Positions 1 to 12,200 of a stretch of 64,000 bases of DNA are shown piece after piece (the stretch's first letter is position 1; each line of letters begins with the position of its first letter). Both the position numbers and the translations under genes were made by a program. The notes below the pieces were generated by a model. The model was not told the origin of the DNA and did no database searches. It was given only the letters and a program-made list of their open reading frames with translations. Source of the DNA: Botryosphaeria dothidea (lineage: Eukaryota; Ascomycota; Dothideomycetes; Botryosphaeriales; Botryosphaeriaceae). The DNA is taken from the NCBI GenBank assembly GCA_011503125.2, contig WWBZ02000062.1:3534001-3598000 (forward strand), read 5' to 3'.

Positions 1-1
1 A

Positions 2-90
2 CTTACGTAGGAGCTATAGCGTATAGAGGAAGGAAATAAGGAAAGCCGTGCTTACGTAGAAGCTTTAGCGTATAGAGGAAGGGGAATAAG
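2..90. repeat. two-copy direct repeat, 49-bp period
   Basis: A unit starting CTTACGTAG and continuing through GTATAGAGGAAGG occurs at 2-40 and again at 51-90, about 40 bp each with a few substitutions. It lies at the extreme left edge inside the RIP island, so whether more copies lie outside the window cannot be told. Origin unknown. Confidence 0.75.
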
Positions 91-100
91 CTTAGTCTAA

Positions 101-242
101 TATAATGGCTTATATCCGGTGCACTCGCGGAAATATAGTAGTATTACTATCTACGAGAAGACTAAGCTAAAGAGAAAAGAAAGAAAGGTTTAAGTAAGAT
201 AGCGCTGCTTATATATCTCTCTAGAGTCCCTTTTACTAGTAG
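101..242. repeat. left arm of a 142-bp inverted repeat
   Basis: The reverse complement of this segment matches 15,686-15,826 over its whole length, with mostly transition differences and one small indel. Shared landmarks are the ACTAGTAAAA end, the CTCTAGAGAGATATATAAG block and the CCGGATATAAG block near the other end. The two arms are now about 15.4 kb apart. The left arm is flanked by the Gypsy-2 protease relic, the right arm by the end of the Gypsy-3 LTR. No coding potential is seen. It could be a separate repetitive element or an inverted duplication of flanking DNA. Confidence 0.8.
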
Positions 243-1074
243 CGAGTTATAGAGTTTTCTTATTAAGCTTCGTTAAGCTTTAGGGTCCTCTTAACCCAAG
301 GTCTCGCCGTAGAATCTATCTAAGGTACCCTTAGGGTTTAAACCGTAATAATAGATCTATTAGCTAGCTTAAGAGATTTAGATTATATTTTTTAACGAGT
401 AGGGAGCGAGTATTCCTTAATAAAAGTATTATCTATAAATAAGAACGAAGTACTAGAGTCTAGTATAGATAAGGTTTCGATTATATTATTAACTACTAAC
501 TTAAGAATAAGGAGTAGACGTTTTTCGAGATTAATAGCGCGTAGTATCGAGGTACGAGGTTCGGGGGGTAAAAATAAGAGTATTCCGAGGTTCGAAGATA
601 AAAAAGTAAGAATAGAGAATTAATTTAAAGTAGAAAGTAGCGGGAGGCTAGATAGGTGCCGGGTACTATCTAGCCTTCTACGTTTTTTAATACGTAGAGA
701 ACTAAAGCCGTAGGAGGAGTTATAGAAGTCGAGGTTTTAGAGGAGACGAGTAGATTTATTACTAGTAGCGAGGTAGGCGGAGAGAGTATAGTTATAGTCG
801 AATTAAGATTTAAATTCTTTAAACTCTTTAGACCCTTTATTTTAAAGTACTTACGTATCTAGTAGTTCGAATTACTATAGTAAGCGTAGAGATTATTAGC
901 TCTTCGATACGCTTTTTAAGTAGAGATATCTAGTTCTATAGATTTACTTTAGAGGATCGAGGTTAGCGCGGGAGACGAGGATCGAGGGGTAGCTAGTATA
1001 AAGAGAGGAGTCGAGGTAGAAATACGAGTTACGGGTGTCTTTTTCTTAATTATTCGAGTATAGAGTTAGTTATT

Positions 1075-1306
1075 TATTAGGCCCCTTAAGCGCTACCACC
1101 CTAGGCAACTAGGTAGATACTTAATAGTAACTAGAGGCCCCAGCTTTACCAAGGATAACTCGGTTAGGCACTAGGGCACGGGCCCAGCGCTAAGCGACTA
1201 GGTATATTTACCCTTCGCCCTCTCTTTCTAGACTCTCTTTTCTTTCTCCTTGTACATAGATTTTCAGTTAAAAGCAATACCATCATTTCGGCTTTGCTGC
1301 CTTACA
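1075..1306 (+). repeat. Gypsy-1 5' LTR
   Basis: It starts TATTAGGCCCC (a RIP-altered TGTTAG) and ends GCCTTACA. It differs from the 3' LTR at nine positions by my alignment, all transitions. At eight of the nine this copy keeps the C or G that the 3' copy has lost. Confidence 0.93.
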
Positions 1307-1633
1307 CAATCTATATACCACCAACAAGGAACCTAAACTCGATAACCCGACACCCGTACCATCAACCAGAACCTAAACTCGATAACCTGCAACCAGAACC
1401 CGACAACACCAACAACCTACAACCAGAACTTAACAACACCGATACTCTACGACAAGCAACCTAGAAACATTAAAACCTATACTATTAGAGAAATAATAGT
1501 ACAATTACAGGAAATCTATCTTCTTTAACAAGATACGAAGATCCTCGTTAATCCCGCACTAATCTCTTTAGAGTTTCACCCGAAACACGAGTCAAACTAC
1601 TCTAAAAACTAGAATAACTAATCAGCGAAGATT

Positions 1634-3330
1634 ATGGCGCAACAAAGCCTATTCCCCGCAAGCCATAGTCGTAGCCGTACTAGCAGCATCGCTAGCACTA
1701 CTTTTATTCACCCAAGCGATAATAAAGAAGGATCATTCAGCAACACAGTTAGGGGACCTAGCTAGAACCTCAACGAGTTTACAAGTAGTACCATCCCATT
1801 TCAGGGCTTTCCTAATACCTTAGACCAGCAAAGTCAAGCTGCCGGTCCCACCTCACGTCGCACTATCTCACGTAGAAACCCAGAACCCGAAGAACTTGTA
1901 CATTCATCAGCCACGGATCTTAACCTTACCATCAACCCCGGAATACCAAGTAACTACGGACTCGACTCTATTCGCTGGCCCAACGAATATGCCTTCTACA
2001 ACTGGTACACTACAGTAATAGCAAACCAGCGCACTAAGTTCTACCACGTCCTCCAAGTCACTCAAACAGCTGCTAGTAAAGAGTATACAGCCCACGTCTC
2101 TCTTTAGGACAAGTACAAGAGACTCAAACAGACCTATAAGAAGATGATCGCCAGATCTAACAGAGTTATCAAGGAAAGCAACGATAAGATCAGCCGGCTT
2201 ATCCAAGAAAACAACCTTCTGACTAAGGATATCGCCAATCATCACGAAGATACCCTCCCTAGTACCAACATTCGCAGCCTCAACTAGGAACGTCAACTAA
2301 GGAAGGGAACTATTACCTCACAGCGAACCCTCCCTTATTAGGGCTCACGCAAGATACTTACAGGAGATGTTGACAAGCTCATCTCCACTAACATCTATGC
2401 TTTCGTCAACTTCAAGAATAATATAATCTTCAAGCTTAAAGTCGAAGAGGACTTCTTCAAAGGAAATCAGAAGCTAATAATTCGCCATATCTACTCTCGC
2501 CTTGCTAATTTAATTGCTACTATAATGCGCCCGTATATTAGTAGCTGCCAGACAGCCCTGGATTTCTTAGAAAAGCTAGGAAAGATATATGGAATGGATA
2601 TCGCAAAGAAAAAAGCTACTAATAACCTTATCCTTACTAGATAAAGCGAGAAAGAGACGGTAGACTCCTACCACGCCCGCCTATGCACACTCTAGTCCCT
2701 TACTAATCTAACTAAAGAAGAGAAGATCGATAAGATATAGAATAGCATTTCCATTGGCTTAGCCCTCTTAGTAGCCACTCTTACCTTTACCTCTCTCGAA
2801 TAGCTGCTCGAAACTCTCCGCAAGGCCGAATATCGTCGTTAAGAGATCAAGTCTATAAACATCCGTTCTAATAAAAGGATAAACAATAGCAATAATCCTA
2901 AAAGGGATCGCACTAAGCCTACCTATAACTAGGAACCTACTTAAGGTAACCTTAGCCGCTAGGGCAGGACTAGAAGCGGCAATATAGACTAAGATAGCTA
3001 ATAGGGCCGCATACCTACTACTACTAAACTAAGAGACTAGGTTGGACCATAGTATAAGCCTAAGCTAAAACCCTTAAAGCTATTAGACGAGAAACGCCTC
3101 GTAATAACGAGGTAGGGACGCTACCGTAGCTGTAGAGGCTTAGGCCACTTTATATCTAATACCTACTATCCTAACAACAACCGCGCTAGATTCGCGCACA
3201 TCTAGAGTATTAAGGAACTTAACTCTAATAGCGAGTCGGAAAACTCCTAGTCCTAGGAGTAAGTCGCCCCCTAGGACTATAAGAGTAGAAGGAGCTAGAC
3301 GAGTAGCTAGCTAGTCGTAGTTAGAAAGAG
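1634..3330 (+). pseudogene. Gypsy-1 gag relic
   Basis: Conceptual translation gives a helical capsid-like region interrupted by TAG/TAA. Near 3,122-3,154 lies a Y-R-S-C-R-G-L-G-H-F stretch that looks like a CCHC zinc knuckle with the first cysteines lost. The first part (about 1,310-2,600) keeps many CA and TG dinucleotides, so it is less RIP-affected than the rest of the element. The 129-residue antisense frame at 1,907-2,296 is a by-product of this and not a gene. Boundaries are approximate. Confidence 0.7.
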
Positions 3331-3336
3331 ATAAAG

Positions 3337-6300
3337 GTGTTAAACTTCGCAGTAGACAATCGCGCGTGTAAAATTAAGGGAACTTATCTTATTATATATG
3401 CTATAGTAGCTAGTAGTAATACACGTTCTCTTATCGATAATAGAAGCCAAGCTAAGCTTATTAATGCCTCCTTTATTCGCGCGTATAAGATAATAAAGAT
3501 CCCTCTTGTTAAACGGATTACTATAACTTTAGGAGACGGAACATTCTCCCAATATATTACCCATACCTTTCTAGTCGATATTAACATTAGTTCTTATAAG
3601 GAATAACTTCTCTACTATATTGCCAATCTAGGAGACTATCTACTAATCCTTAGAGACGGATAGTTACGTACTTATAACCCGTATATCGACTAGGATAAGC
3701 GGTTAGTTAAGTTTTATAAGCCTTAGTGCTTTAAGGCTGGCTATCTTACTACAAAACCTTATACTAAATACGCTATTAGGTGCCGACCTAAATAGAAGAC
3801 AGAGAAATCCCAACTAGACATTTAACTATATTCTACATCTATACTCTTCTACTTAGTATTACTTCCTAGATATAAAGGATACTACTACACGCCTACGGAA
3901 CCTACTATAAATACTAGCGTAGCTATAACTAGAGAAGACGACTTTTAGAAGTTTATAAATAGAAAGAAAATATATAGACGAGAAGAACGCCTTACCCGGC
4001 TGCCGAAGGAATACTACTAGATTAAAGAACTCTAGGATAAGATAGAAGTAGACATACTCCCTCCTTACCAGAAAGAAGACTATAAAATTAAGCTTAAACC
4101 TAACTATAAACCTCCTTATATAAAAAGCTACCGTCTAATATCTTAACAAGAAAACGAAGCGGTTAAGAAATATATTAACGAATATCTCGGAAAAGGATTT
4201 ATTCGCCCTAGCTCTTCGGACTATACCGCACCTCTACTTATTATTAGAAAGCTAGGAGAAGGACTTAGGGTCTATATTAACTATAGAGCCCTAAACGCTA
4301 TTACTAAGAAGAACCGATACCTAATCCTATATATTAATAAAACCCTTGCCCAGCTCAGTAAGGCTAAGATCTTCATAAAACTCGACGTTATCTATGCCTT
4401 TAACCGGATCCGAATCAAGGAAGGCTATAAGTACCTTACCGCTTTCAACACTCGCTTTAGTTAGTACGAATACCTAGTTATACCCTTTAGGCTCTATAAT
4501 ACGCCAGGCACCTTTTAGAGCTACATCAACAATTCTATACTCGAATACCTAGACAAGTTTTGCACAGCGTACCTAGATAATATCCTTATCTATAGTAAAA
4601 AGGAGGATAAACACGCTAAAAATATTAATAAAGTCCTCCAACGACTAAAGGACCGTGGTCTCCAACTCGACCTTAATAAATACGAATTTAATATTAGATT
4701 AGTTAAGTACCTCGGCCTTATTATCAGCATAAACGGAATTAAAATAGACCTAGAAAAAGTCTCTGCTATTATTAACTAGGAGGCACCGACGTTAGTTAAG
4801 GGTGTACAAGCCTTCCTTAGCTTTGCAAACTTCTACCGCCGCTTTATTAAGAACTTCTCCCACATAGCACGCCCTCTTACTAAGATAACAAAAGAAGAAT
4901 AATTTATAACTAGGAATGGAAAACGCAAGATAAAATACCAGGAGTTCACATAGGACAACAAGAAATAAGCCGCCTTTAACTAACTGCAAGCTACATTTAC
5001 CTCCGCACCCATCCTTATATATTTCGACCCTAAAAAGGAAATATAGGTTGAAACGGATGCCTTAGACTTTGTTAGTGCAGGTATCCTATCGCAGATGCAC
5101 GACGGAGTACTCAAACTAGTTGCATACTTTTCTAAGAAAATGTCCTCAACTAAGTGTAACTACATAATCTACGATAAAGAGCTACTTGTCATTATTCGCT
5201 CCTTTAAGACTTAGGAACTAGAACTTATAAGCACTCCTATAGATAAGCCTATTAAGGTACTTACGGATTATAAGAACCTAGAGTATTTTATAATAACTAA
5301 GTAGCTAACCAGCCGCCAAGCCCGCTGGGCTGAATTTCTATCCGCCTTTAACTTTATTATCTCCTACCGGCCAGGCAAATAAGGAGAGAAGCTAGACTTA
5401 CTTATAAGAAGAACGCAGGACTTACCGCAAGGAATTAACGACCTAAGAAAGCAACACCGGTTCCAACAACTACTTCGGGACTTAAACCTAGAACCTAATA
5501 TAAAGATCGCTATTAATTCTATCCTCTTTACTACTAATAACCTAGAGGAGGAGGAGTTAGACTCTTAAGAGCCGGAAGATAACTAGACCTAGGAAACCTA
5601 GGAAGCCTAGGAAACCCAGGAAGCTAGACAAAAAGACCTCGATATACTTATTAGCGAAGCCTACGAGGAGGATAGAGTAATCTAGGACCTCCGTAGAAGT
5701 ATTAATGCTAGAGATAGACGTATACTAAGCTACTTAATTAGGAAGGACTATAAGAAAAATATTTAGGACTTCTTAGTAAAAGATGGTTAGGTATAGCTAA
5801 AAGACGCGCTTATTATCCCAGACTACTAACTACTACGCCTACGCCTCCTATAGGATTACTACGAAAAACTACTTATAGGATACCTAGGACCTAAAGCTAT
5901 ATATAGAGAGCTTATAGAAAACTACTAGTAGGCTAGATAAAGGGAAGACGTTACTCGTTTCTGCAAGAACTGTTACTACTACCGCCGCTATAAGCTATAC
6001 TCGAAGTAAAAGTAAGAACTACTTAAACCGCTACCTATTCCCTAATAGAAGTAGCTCTACGTAACCCTAGACTTTGTAGAAAAACTGCCGCTATGCACTA
6101 GGAAGAATTAGGAATACCGACACTATCTAGTTATTATAGACCGTTTAATTAAAGGAAAGATCTACGAGCTAATAATAATACTAGGTGCTAAAGAAACCGT
6201 AGAGGCTCTAAACCGCCGCCTCTTTTATATACGAGGTTTTCTAATAGATATTATCTCCGACCGAGGCAGCGCTATAGACTCCTATATCTATAGAAGAATT

Positions 6301-7200
6301 ATAGAACGATATAACGTAAAGGTTAAAATATTAACTACCTTTTACCCTTAGACTAACGGCTAGAGCGAGAGCTCTATTAAAGGTCTTAAAAAGTACCTCC
6401 GGATATATATTAACTACGCGTAAGATAACTAGGTCGACTTTCTACCTAAAGCTAAATTTACAGCTAATATATATATTAGCGCATTAACTAGCATATCGCC
6501 ATTCTTCGCCGATAACGGATTCTATCCACGCACTAGCTTAGAGCCTATAAAAATCTACTAGGGTACTAGAAAAGTAGAAGTAATTAGAGCAGACCGGTTA
6601 GTTAAAAGGTTAAATACTATAAGAAGCTTCCTCTAAGAATAACTAGCCTAGATATAAAAAGAATAAGCCCGCTACGTAGATAAATTCCGCTAGCCATACC
6701 CTACTTTCCGTATAGGCGATAAAGTATTTATTAACGCCCGAGACTTTAACCTAGGACGGAATAGCAAGTCTCTCTTACTAAAGAACCTTAATCCGTAAGA
6801 AATTACTAGGTTAATTAACGGCAAAGTATACGAAGTTACTATACCTCCTCACATGCAAGAGAAAGAAATCTTCCCTATATTCCACCCCTAGAAGCTACAC
6901 CTTACCCTAGACAACCCATACCCGGATTAGGTCTAGGAGCCTAGCCTAGTATATATAATCTTTAATAAGAACGAGAATAAAACTTATAAGGAGTAGGAAG
7001 TACTAGAGATAGTAGACTACCGAAACTTAAGGTATAGAGTATAGTATAAGGTTACCTTTATAGGCAACTAGGACGAGTAAAACTCTAATCCCCTATAGTA
7101 ACACTAGGGTAACTATAAGAATACTCCTAATAAAATCCGTAAGTACTACGTATACTATAAGAACGCGCCCGAGCTGCCTAAATTTTTTAAGAAGCTTAGT
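3337..7200 (+). pseudogene. Gypsy-1 pol relic: protease, RT, RNase H, integrase, chromodomain-like tail
   Basis: Protease: S-L-I-D-N-R-S-Q-A near 3,427-3,455, resembling the retropepsin active site. Reverse transcriptase: 4,140-4,720, with the catalytic box read as Y-L-D-N-I-L-I-Y-S at about 4,570-4,596 (ancestrally Y-L-D-D). RNase H: about 5,020-5,400. Integrase: about 5,890-6,660, with a degraded zinc finger near 5,940-6,000 (C-x2-C) and a core containing I-I-S-D-R-G-S near 6,250 and T-N-G near 6,350. From about 6,990 a stretch with E-I-V-D-Y-R and Y-K-V-T-F-I-G-N-W resembles a fungal gypsy chromodomain. Trp and Gln codons are repeatedly TAG. The only uninterrupted piece of note is 89 codons at the protease. 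Confidence 0.88.
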
Positions 7201-7228
7201 AGACCTCGCTTAGAGAAGGGGGGGATAG

Positions 7229-7460
7229 TATTAGGCCCCTTAAGCGCTACCACCCTAGGCAACTAGATAGATACTTAATAGTAACTAGAGGCCCTAGCTT
7301 TACTAAGGATAACTCGGTTAGGCACTAGGGCACGGGCCCAGCGCTAAGCGACTAAGTATATTTACCCTTCGCCCTCTCTTTCTAGACTCTCTTTTCTTTC
7401 TCCTTATATATAGATTTTTAGTTAAAAGTAATACCATCATTTCGGCTTTGCTGCCTCACA
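7229..7460 (+). repeat. Gypsy-1 3' LTR
   Basis: Same length as the 5' LTR, beginning TATTAGGCCCC and ending GCCTCACA, preceded by the polypurine tract and followed by the TTATT duplication. It carries more C-to-T/G-to-A changes than its partner. Confidence 0.93.
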
Positions 7461-7465
7461 TTATT

Positions 7466-7512
7466 TAACGTAATATAGGTTTTAGCGAATTTTTCGAATT
7501 CTATTAGTATAG
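7466..7512 (-). pseudogene. Gypsy-2 gag fragment trapped between Gypsy-1 and the LINE
   Basis: This 47-bp scrap reads on the minus strand as part of the Gypsy-2 Gag (I-L-I-E-F-E-K-F-A-K-T). It is the only host sequence left between the right duplication of Gypsy-1 and the left duplication of the LINE (7,513-7,524). With single copies of both duplications it joins the gag pieces on either side in one frame. Confidence 0.75.
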
Positions 7513-8099
7513 AACGTCTAATAACAAAAACGGCGGTACATACTAGTACACGCATATTACTGCATTACGGTTAGGAAAAGCGCTAAGACCGGTACCGCTC
7601 GAAAGCTCTTAATTCCCCTAGCCAGACCCTCGAATCTTAGCCTCGCAGCTACACGCGCTGCTGTATAGTCGCGTGGAAAAGAGACGTTCAGGGGCTCTAG
7701 AATCCAACGCGAACCTCGCATACCTACCCTAACCTTAAACCACTCCCGATTCCTCCCAAATTTTATCCTAAGCTTCTTTGGCATATAAAGAAACCCTAGA
7801 TAGAGTTGCATAGGAATACCCTCAAGGGAACACCCGCTAGCCCTATTGCAGCCCCTTCTGCCCCGACTTCCGTAGAATTTTCAGGGTCCGCCAAGCCCCG
7901 CTAAACCTTATTTCGACCACGAGAACCTACCCAGCGATATGCCCCTAGACCCTCTAGGCAGCCCACCGCCTAATAGGGTAATCCTAGGCTCCCCTATTAT
8001 AAGCCCCTTAGCCCTACCAACGGAATACGGAACCCCTTAACCAGATCAGACTAAAATTTAGATAGAAGACGCCCAAGAGACTTATACCTAGACTACTAC

Positions 8100-9230
8100 C
8101 CCTAAAGCCTAGGGCCAGAAGCGGATAATTAATCTAACTAGCCTCTCCCCCCCTCCGGTCTTTAGATACTAGGCACGTACCCGGTTTACCCCTGCGAAGA
8201 TATTCCGTTCCTCTAGCGAGGCCCTTAAAGCTACTCTTAACTATCTAATTAAAGCGGCGGATCTCGAAGATAGTAGGGAAAAAAGCTCGGAAATCCTCGA
8301 CCTTACAAATATCTTCCGCGAATATATAGAAAAAGGTACACTAAACCGGTCAAAGTCTATCCTAGCTACCCAAATCCGCTTAATAGAGAATACAATAAGA
8401 GTACTAGCCAACCGGGCTAGAGAACTAGCTAAAACACCCCAAGGCCATCTAGCTCCTTAGGCCTCCCAAGCTCCTCAGCCTCCCCAAGCTCCCCAGCCCC
8501 CCTTATCTCGTCAAAACCCCTAAACCACTTAGGCCTCCTAAGCCCGTAACCCCTCCTACGCGGAAGTAGTTAAGTAAGAAGAATAGCAAACAATCCCCCC
8601 AACGAAAAGGACTAGGCCGGCCCTAAAGCCCGCCCCGATTAGGGAAAGACAGGTCGTCCTAAAGCCTTAGAACGAGATCTCTATACACCCACTCTACCTC
8701 CGCAACGCAATAAACGAAGCCTTTAAAGCCGAAATCAAATTAAATAACCTAGTTATCTCAACCGTCTCGATATTAGGGAAGAAAAACGTAGTCCTTACGT
8801 ACATAGAAGCCTATACAGCAGACTTTTTAGCTAAGAACTCTACTATTATCTTAAAGATTACCCCTTTCTATAATCTCGAGATTAATAGGCCCTAGTACAA
8901 GGTAGCCGTACACGGCGTCCCTATAAATATCCTCCAGGACTACACGGATAAGGAATTCTCCTTCCTTATTAAAGAAGACGCTAAGGCCTTTAACCAAGGC
9001 CTTAATATAATCGGAGAGCCGTACTAGCTAACCCCTAAATCCCGAAGGGAAGCCTAATAGGCTAGCTTAATCTATATAGCCTTCTCTACTAAAGAGGAGG
9101 CTAAAAGAGTAATTAATAAGAGACTCTCCTTACTAGGAGTCTCCTATAAAGCCGAAAAATATAGGGAACTAAAACACCCGACCCACCTAAAGCGGAATTA
9201 GACTCTATATCTATAGGATATATTAGAGTA
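8100..9230 (+). pseudogene. LINE ORF1 (gag-like) relic
   Basis: Translation gives a basic, Pro/Gln-rich N-terminal part (repeated Q-A-P-Q-P-P) and a C-terminal RNA-binding-like region with Y-K-V-A-V-H-G-V-P near 8,900, typical of fungal LINE ORF1 proteins. A zinc knuckle is not legible. Interrupted by TAG/TAA. Ends are approximate. Confidence 0.65.
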
Positions 9231-12200
9231 CTATAAGCCAACGTCGCTCGTAAAAGCCCGGCTACCGAAGGGCTATTACAGCTAGCAATAGAGCTTAAAA
9301 TAGATATTATTCTTATCTAAGAACCGTTTATTATTAGCTTCTCTAATCCCTAAGAAGTACGGTCTATTAACCACCCCTCTTTCGTCTAAACTCTCCCGGT
9401 TTTCTCTCCTAGTTTAAGGCCCCGTATTCTAGCTTATATCTCCCGCTTTATACGTGGGGTAAAAGTAAATAGGGCCGCCCTTTTTGCTAGCGAAGATAGT
9501 ATGGTATTAGAGGTTCAACAACCAAATTATCCATCCTTCCGGATAATAAACCTCTATAACTAGGCTACCTAAAGACAAGAAGGATCTCCTAAGATATTAG
9601 AAAGAGTTCTAGAATACTTAAATATTCTTAAACCCTCTATAATCCTCGGGGACTTTAACGAACACTACCTATAGTAGGACCCTCTTACCCGACTAATATA
9701 AGGAGCCCCTAGGCTAGTTAAATAGATAGAATCTAATAACCTAGAGCTACTAAATACGGTAGGAGAAGCTACCTTCTTTAAACTAGATTTAGTACGCCCT
9801 ACGGTCCTTGATCTAACCCTATTAACTTAAAATTTATCTAATAGAATAAAGAACTAGCAAATCCTCGATGACTTCGGCTTAGATTACCGGCCGATATTCT
9901 TTAAGATAGAAACTAGAGGCCCTATATTAGATTCCCCTACTACTACGGCCCGATTTAATACTACGAAAGTAGACTAGAAAAGATTCTCTCTAATTTTCTA
10001 AGAGAAAGTTAAAGAAAAGCTTCCTAACATACTAGCAATAGCCCGGAACCTAGAACCTTCCTCCTCTCTCTCGAAAAAGATAGTAGCTACTAAACTACTT
10101 AAGATACTAGCGCTAGATAATCTAGGAGATACGCTAACTAAAGCTATCTCCCACGCTACGAGTCTTACTATTCCTCGTCTTAAACTAGGACTAAAGTCGA
10201 AATCGTAGTAGAACGAGGAGCTATCTACTAAAAGGTAAGAGCTAAAACGAAAGGCTCGTCTTCTCTCCTTTCCCTCTACGCAGAAAGAGAAGTAAGAATA
10301 CCTAGAAACCCGGAAAACCTTCGTTAACGCGATTAAGCAAGCTAAACGCTAGTACTAGAATTAATTTCTCTCGTCAAACTCCCCTTAAGATATATATAAA
10401 GCTATATTATATACGAAGCCTCGATCCTACGATTAAATTCCCCCTATAAAAGGGAAAGATGGCCAAGTTAAGACTAGCTTTAAGGGATAGTGCTCTGCCC
10501 TAAGGGAGGGCCTTTTTCCTATACCTCCCTCGGCCCCTCCGTATAACTAGGATAGCTACTCCCCCTCCGAGAACTAGGATTAGCCTATCCTTAGCTATAC
10601 GGAACTAGAAAAAGTATACTTAAACTAAATAAAAGGCACGACCCTAGGGCTAGATGCTATAATATAAGAGATAATTACTTATACGTTTCAAGCCGCCCCC
10701 GACGCCTTCTATTAGGTATATAGCCTACTTTTTACCTACGGATACCATCCGTTACGCTAGAGATAGGCTACCGGTATAATTCTAAAGAAGCCGAATAAAC
10801 CCGATAAGTCCGCCCTAAAGGCTTATAGGGTAATTTTACTTCTAAATTGCCTAGGAAAAACTCTTAAACGAATACTTGCAAAAAGGCTAGGCTTCTTAGC
10901 AGAAACGACCTCTCTTCTAGACCCCTCCTAAATCGGGGGAAGGCTAAAGAAATCTACTATCGATAACGCCCTATTATTAACGAATATTGCTAAAAAAGAC
11001 CGCCGTAAAAAGCGTAAAACGTCGGCCCTATTCCTTGATATAAAAGGAGCCTTTAACCACGTCGCCTAAGAATAACTACTAGCTATAATAGCAAGAATAG
11101 GCCTACTAATTAACCTACTCGCGTAGGTTAGGTCGTTTCTTAATCTACGAGTACTACGCCTCGCCTTTAACGGAGAAAATAAGGAATTTAGTAGAATAGA
11201 GACCGGGATTCCTTAAGGAAGCCCAATCTCCCCTATACTATTCCTTATATATACCCGAGAGCTCTTTAAAATAAACAAAATTACCTACCTATCCTATATA
11301 GATAATATTAGTCTTATAGCTAGTTCTTCTAGTTATAAGCGTAATAAATGTCTATTAGAGGAAGAGGTAAAACAGCTCTATAAGCGAGGCCAAGAGAACG
11401 GGGTAGAATTCGACCTTTTAAAGACCGAACTCCTACACTTCTCTAACAACAAAGAGGCTAGCCAAACCTCTATTATCTTACTAGACGGTAATATAGTAGA
11501 ACCTTAAAAACTCGTCCGGTGGCTAGGAATCTTCTTCGACCTAAAACTTACTTTTAAGAAGTACGTCTCTATAAGAGTTAGCCAAGCCCGTTTAGCCTTC
11601 CAACGCCTTTCTAGACTAGCTAATACCGAACGAGGTCTATCCCCCTACGCGGTTAGACAGCTATATATAGCCTATATTACCAGCGTAGCCGATTTCGGCT
11701 ATCCGATCTTCTAGAAAAATTAGGCATAGTTTAAACGCCAATATATACTACTCTAAAATCTTACTCTACGAAAGATTCTAGGAGTTTTTAAAACTACTCC
11801 TATTATTCCTCTAGAACTAGAGACGGCAATCCTACCCTCCGAGCTCCGCCTAGACGATACCCTAAAAAAGTATACGTTTAGAATAAGATAGCTTAAAAAG
11901 GAACATCTAATCCGCTACGAAATAGAGAGAGAATCCAACCGAAATATAGGAGGTATACCTCCTATATAGGTAGAAAGAATAAGGAGAATATACTCTAAAA
12001 TCCCTAAGAAGATAGAAGAGGTAGACCCCTTTCTTTTTAAACCATAGAGCGGTAGTCCCCTCTATTCGGTTAGGATATCTACCCTAGAGAAGGAAGCCGA
12101 AGCTAAAGCACACGCTAAGGCCCTCCTAGAAGCCCCAAATAGTCAAGTATCTATATACTCCGACGCCTCACAACTTCTAATAGGAAAAGGGATAGGAATA

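Larger units (their letters stand above)
1..1069 (-). pseudogene. Gypsy-2 distal fragment: end of gag and protease
   Basis: Read on the minus strand, the piece next to Gypsy-1 continues a Gag C-terminus (an N-N-stop-L-Y-T-R stretch resembling the conserved I-D-N-R-L-Y-E-R motif of gypsy Gag). Around 500-300 it gives a retropepsin-like sequence (S-I-L-D-S-x-T-S-x-x-F-I-D followed by a L-A-N-x-S-I flap-like segment). Stops are TAG/TAA at expected Gln/Trp positions, so it is a RIP relic. It is the downstream part of the element whose LTR lies at 14,153-14,524, cut off from it by the LINE and Gypsy-1. Sequence left of about 245 is not recognisably Gypsy-2 and includes one arm of an inverted repeat. 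Reverse transcriptase is not seen, so the element is truncated here or continues outside the window. Confidence 0.7.
1075..7460 (+). mobile_element. Gypsy-1: full-length Ty3/gypsy LTR retrotransposon (RIP-inactivated chromovirus)
   Basis: This is a complete element of 6,386 bp with two 232-bp LTRs, a 5-bp target-site duplication TTATT at 1,070-1,074 and 7,461-7,465, and a polypurine tract (GAGAAGGGGGGGA, 7,213-7,225) just before the right LTR. Internal order is gag, zinc-knuckle-like segment, protease, reverse transcriptase, RNase H, integrase with H2C2-type finger, then a degenerate chromodomain-like tail. That is the order of Ty3/gypsy chromoviruses. Every long frame is broken by TAG/TAA, so it is not autonomous. 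It is inserted in the minus-strand Gypsy-2 gag relic. A primer-binding site after 1,306 could not be matched to a tRNA. Confidence 0.93.

Noticed and set aside
1907..2296. 129-codon minus-strand open frame in the retrotransposon gag region
   Set aside because: It is antisense to a recognisable gag relic in a less RIP-affected stretch, and has no domain of its own.
7557..7811. 84-codon minus-strand open frame
   Set aside because: It lies inside the 5' end of the LINE, antisense, with no recognisable feature.
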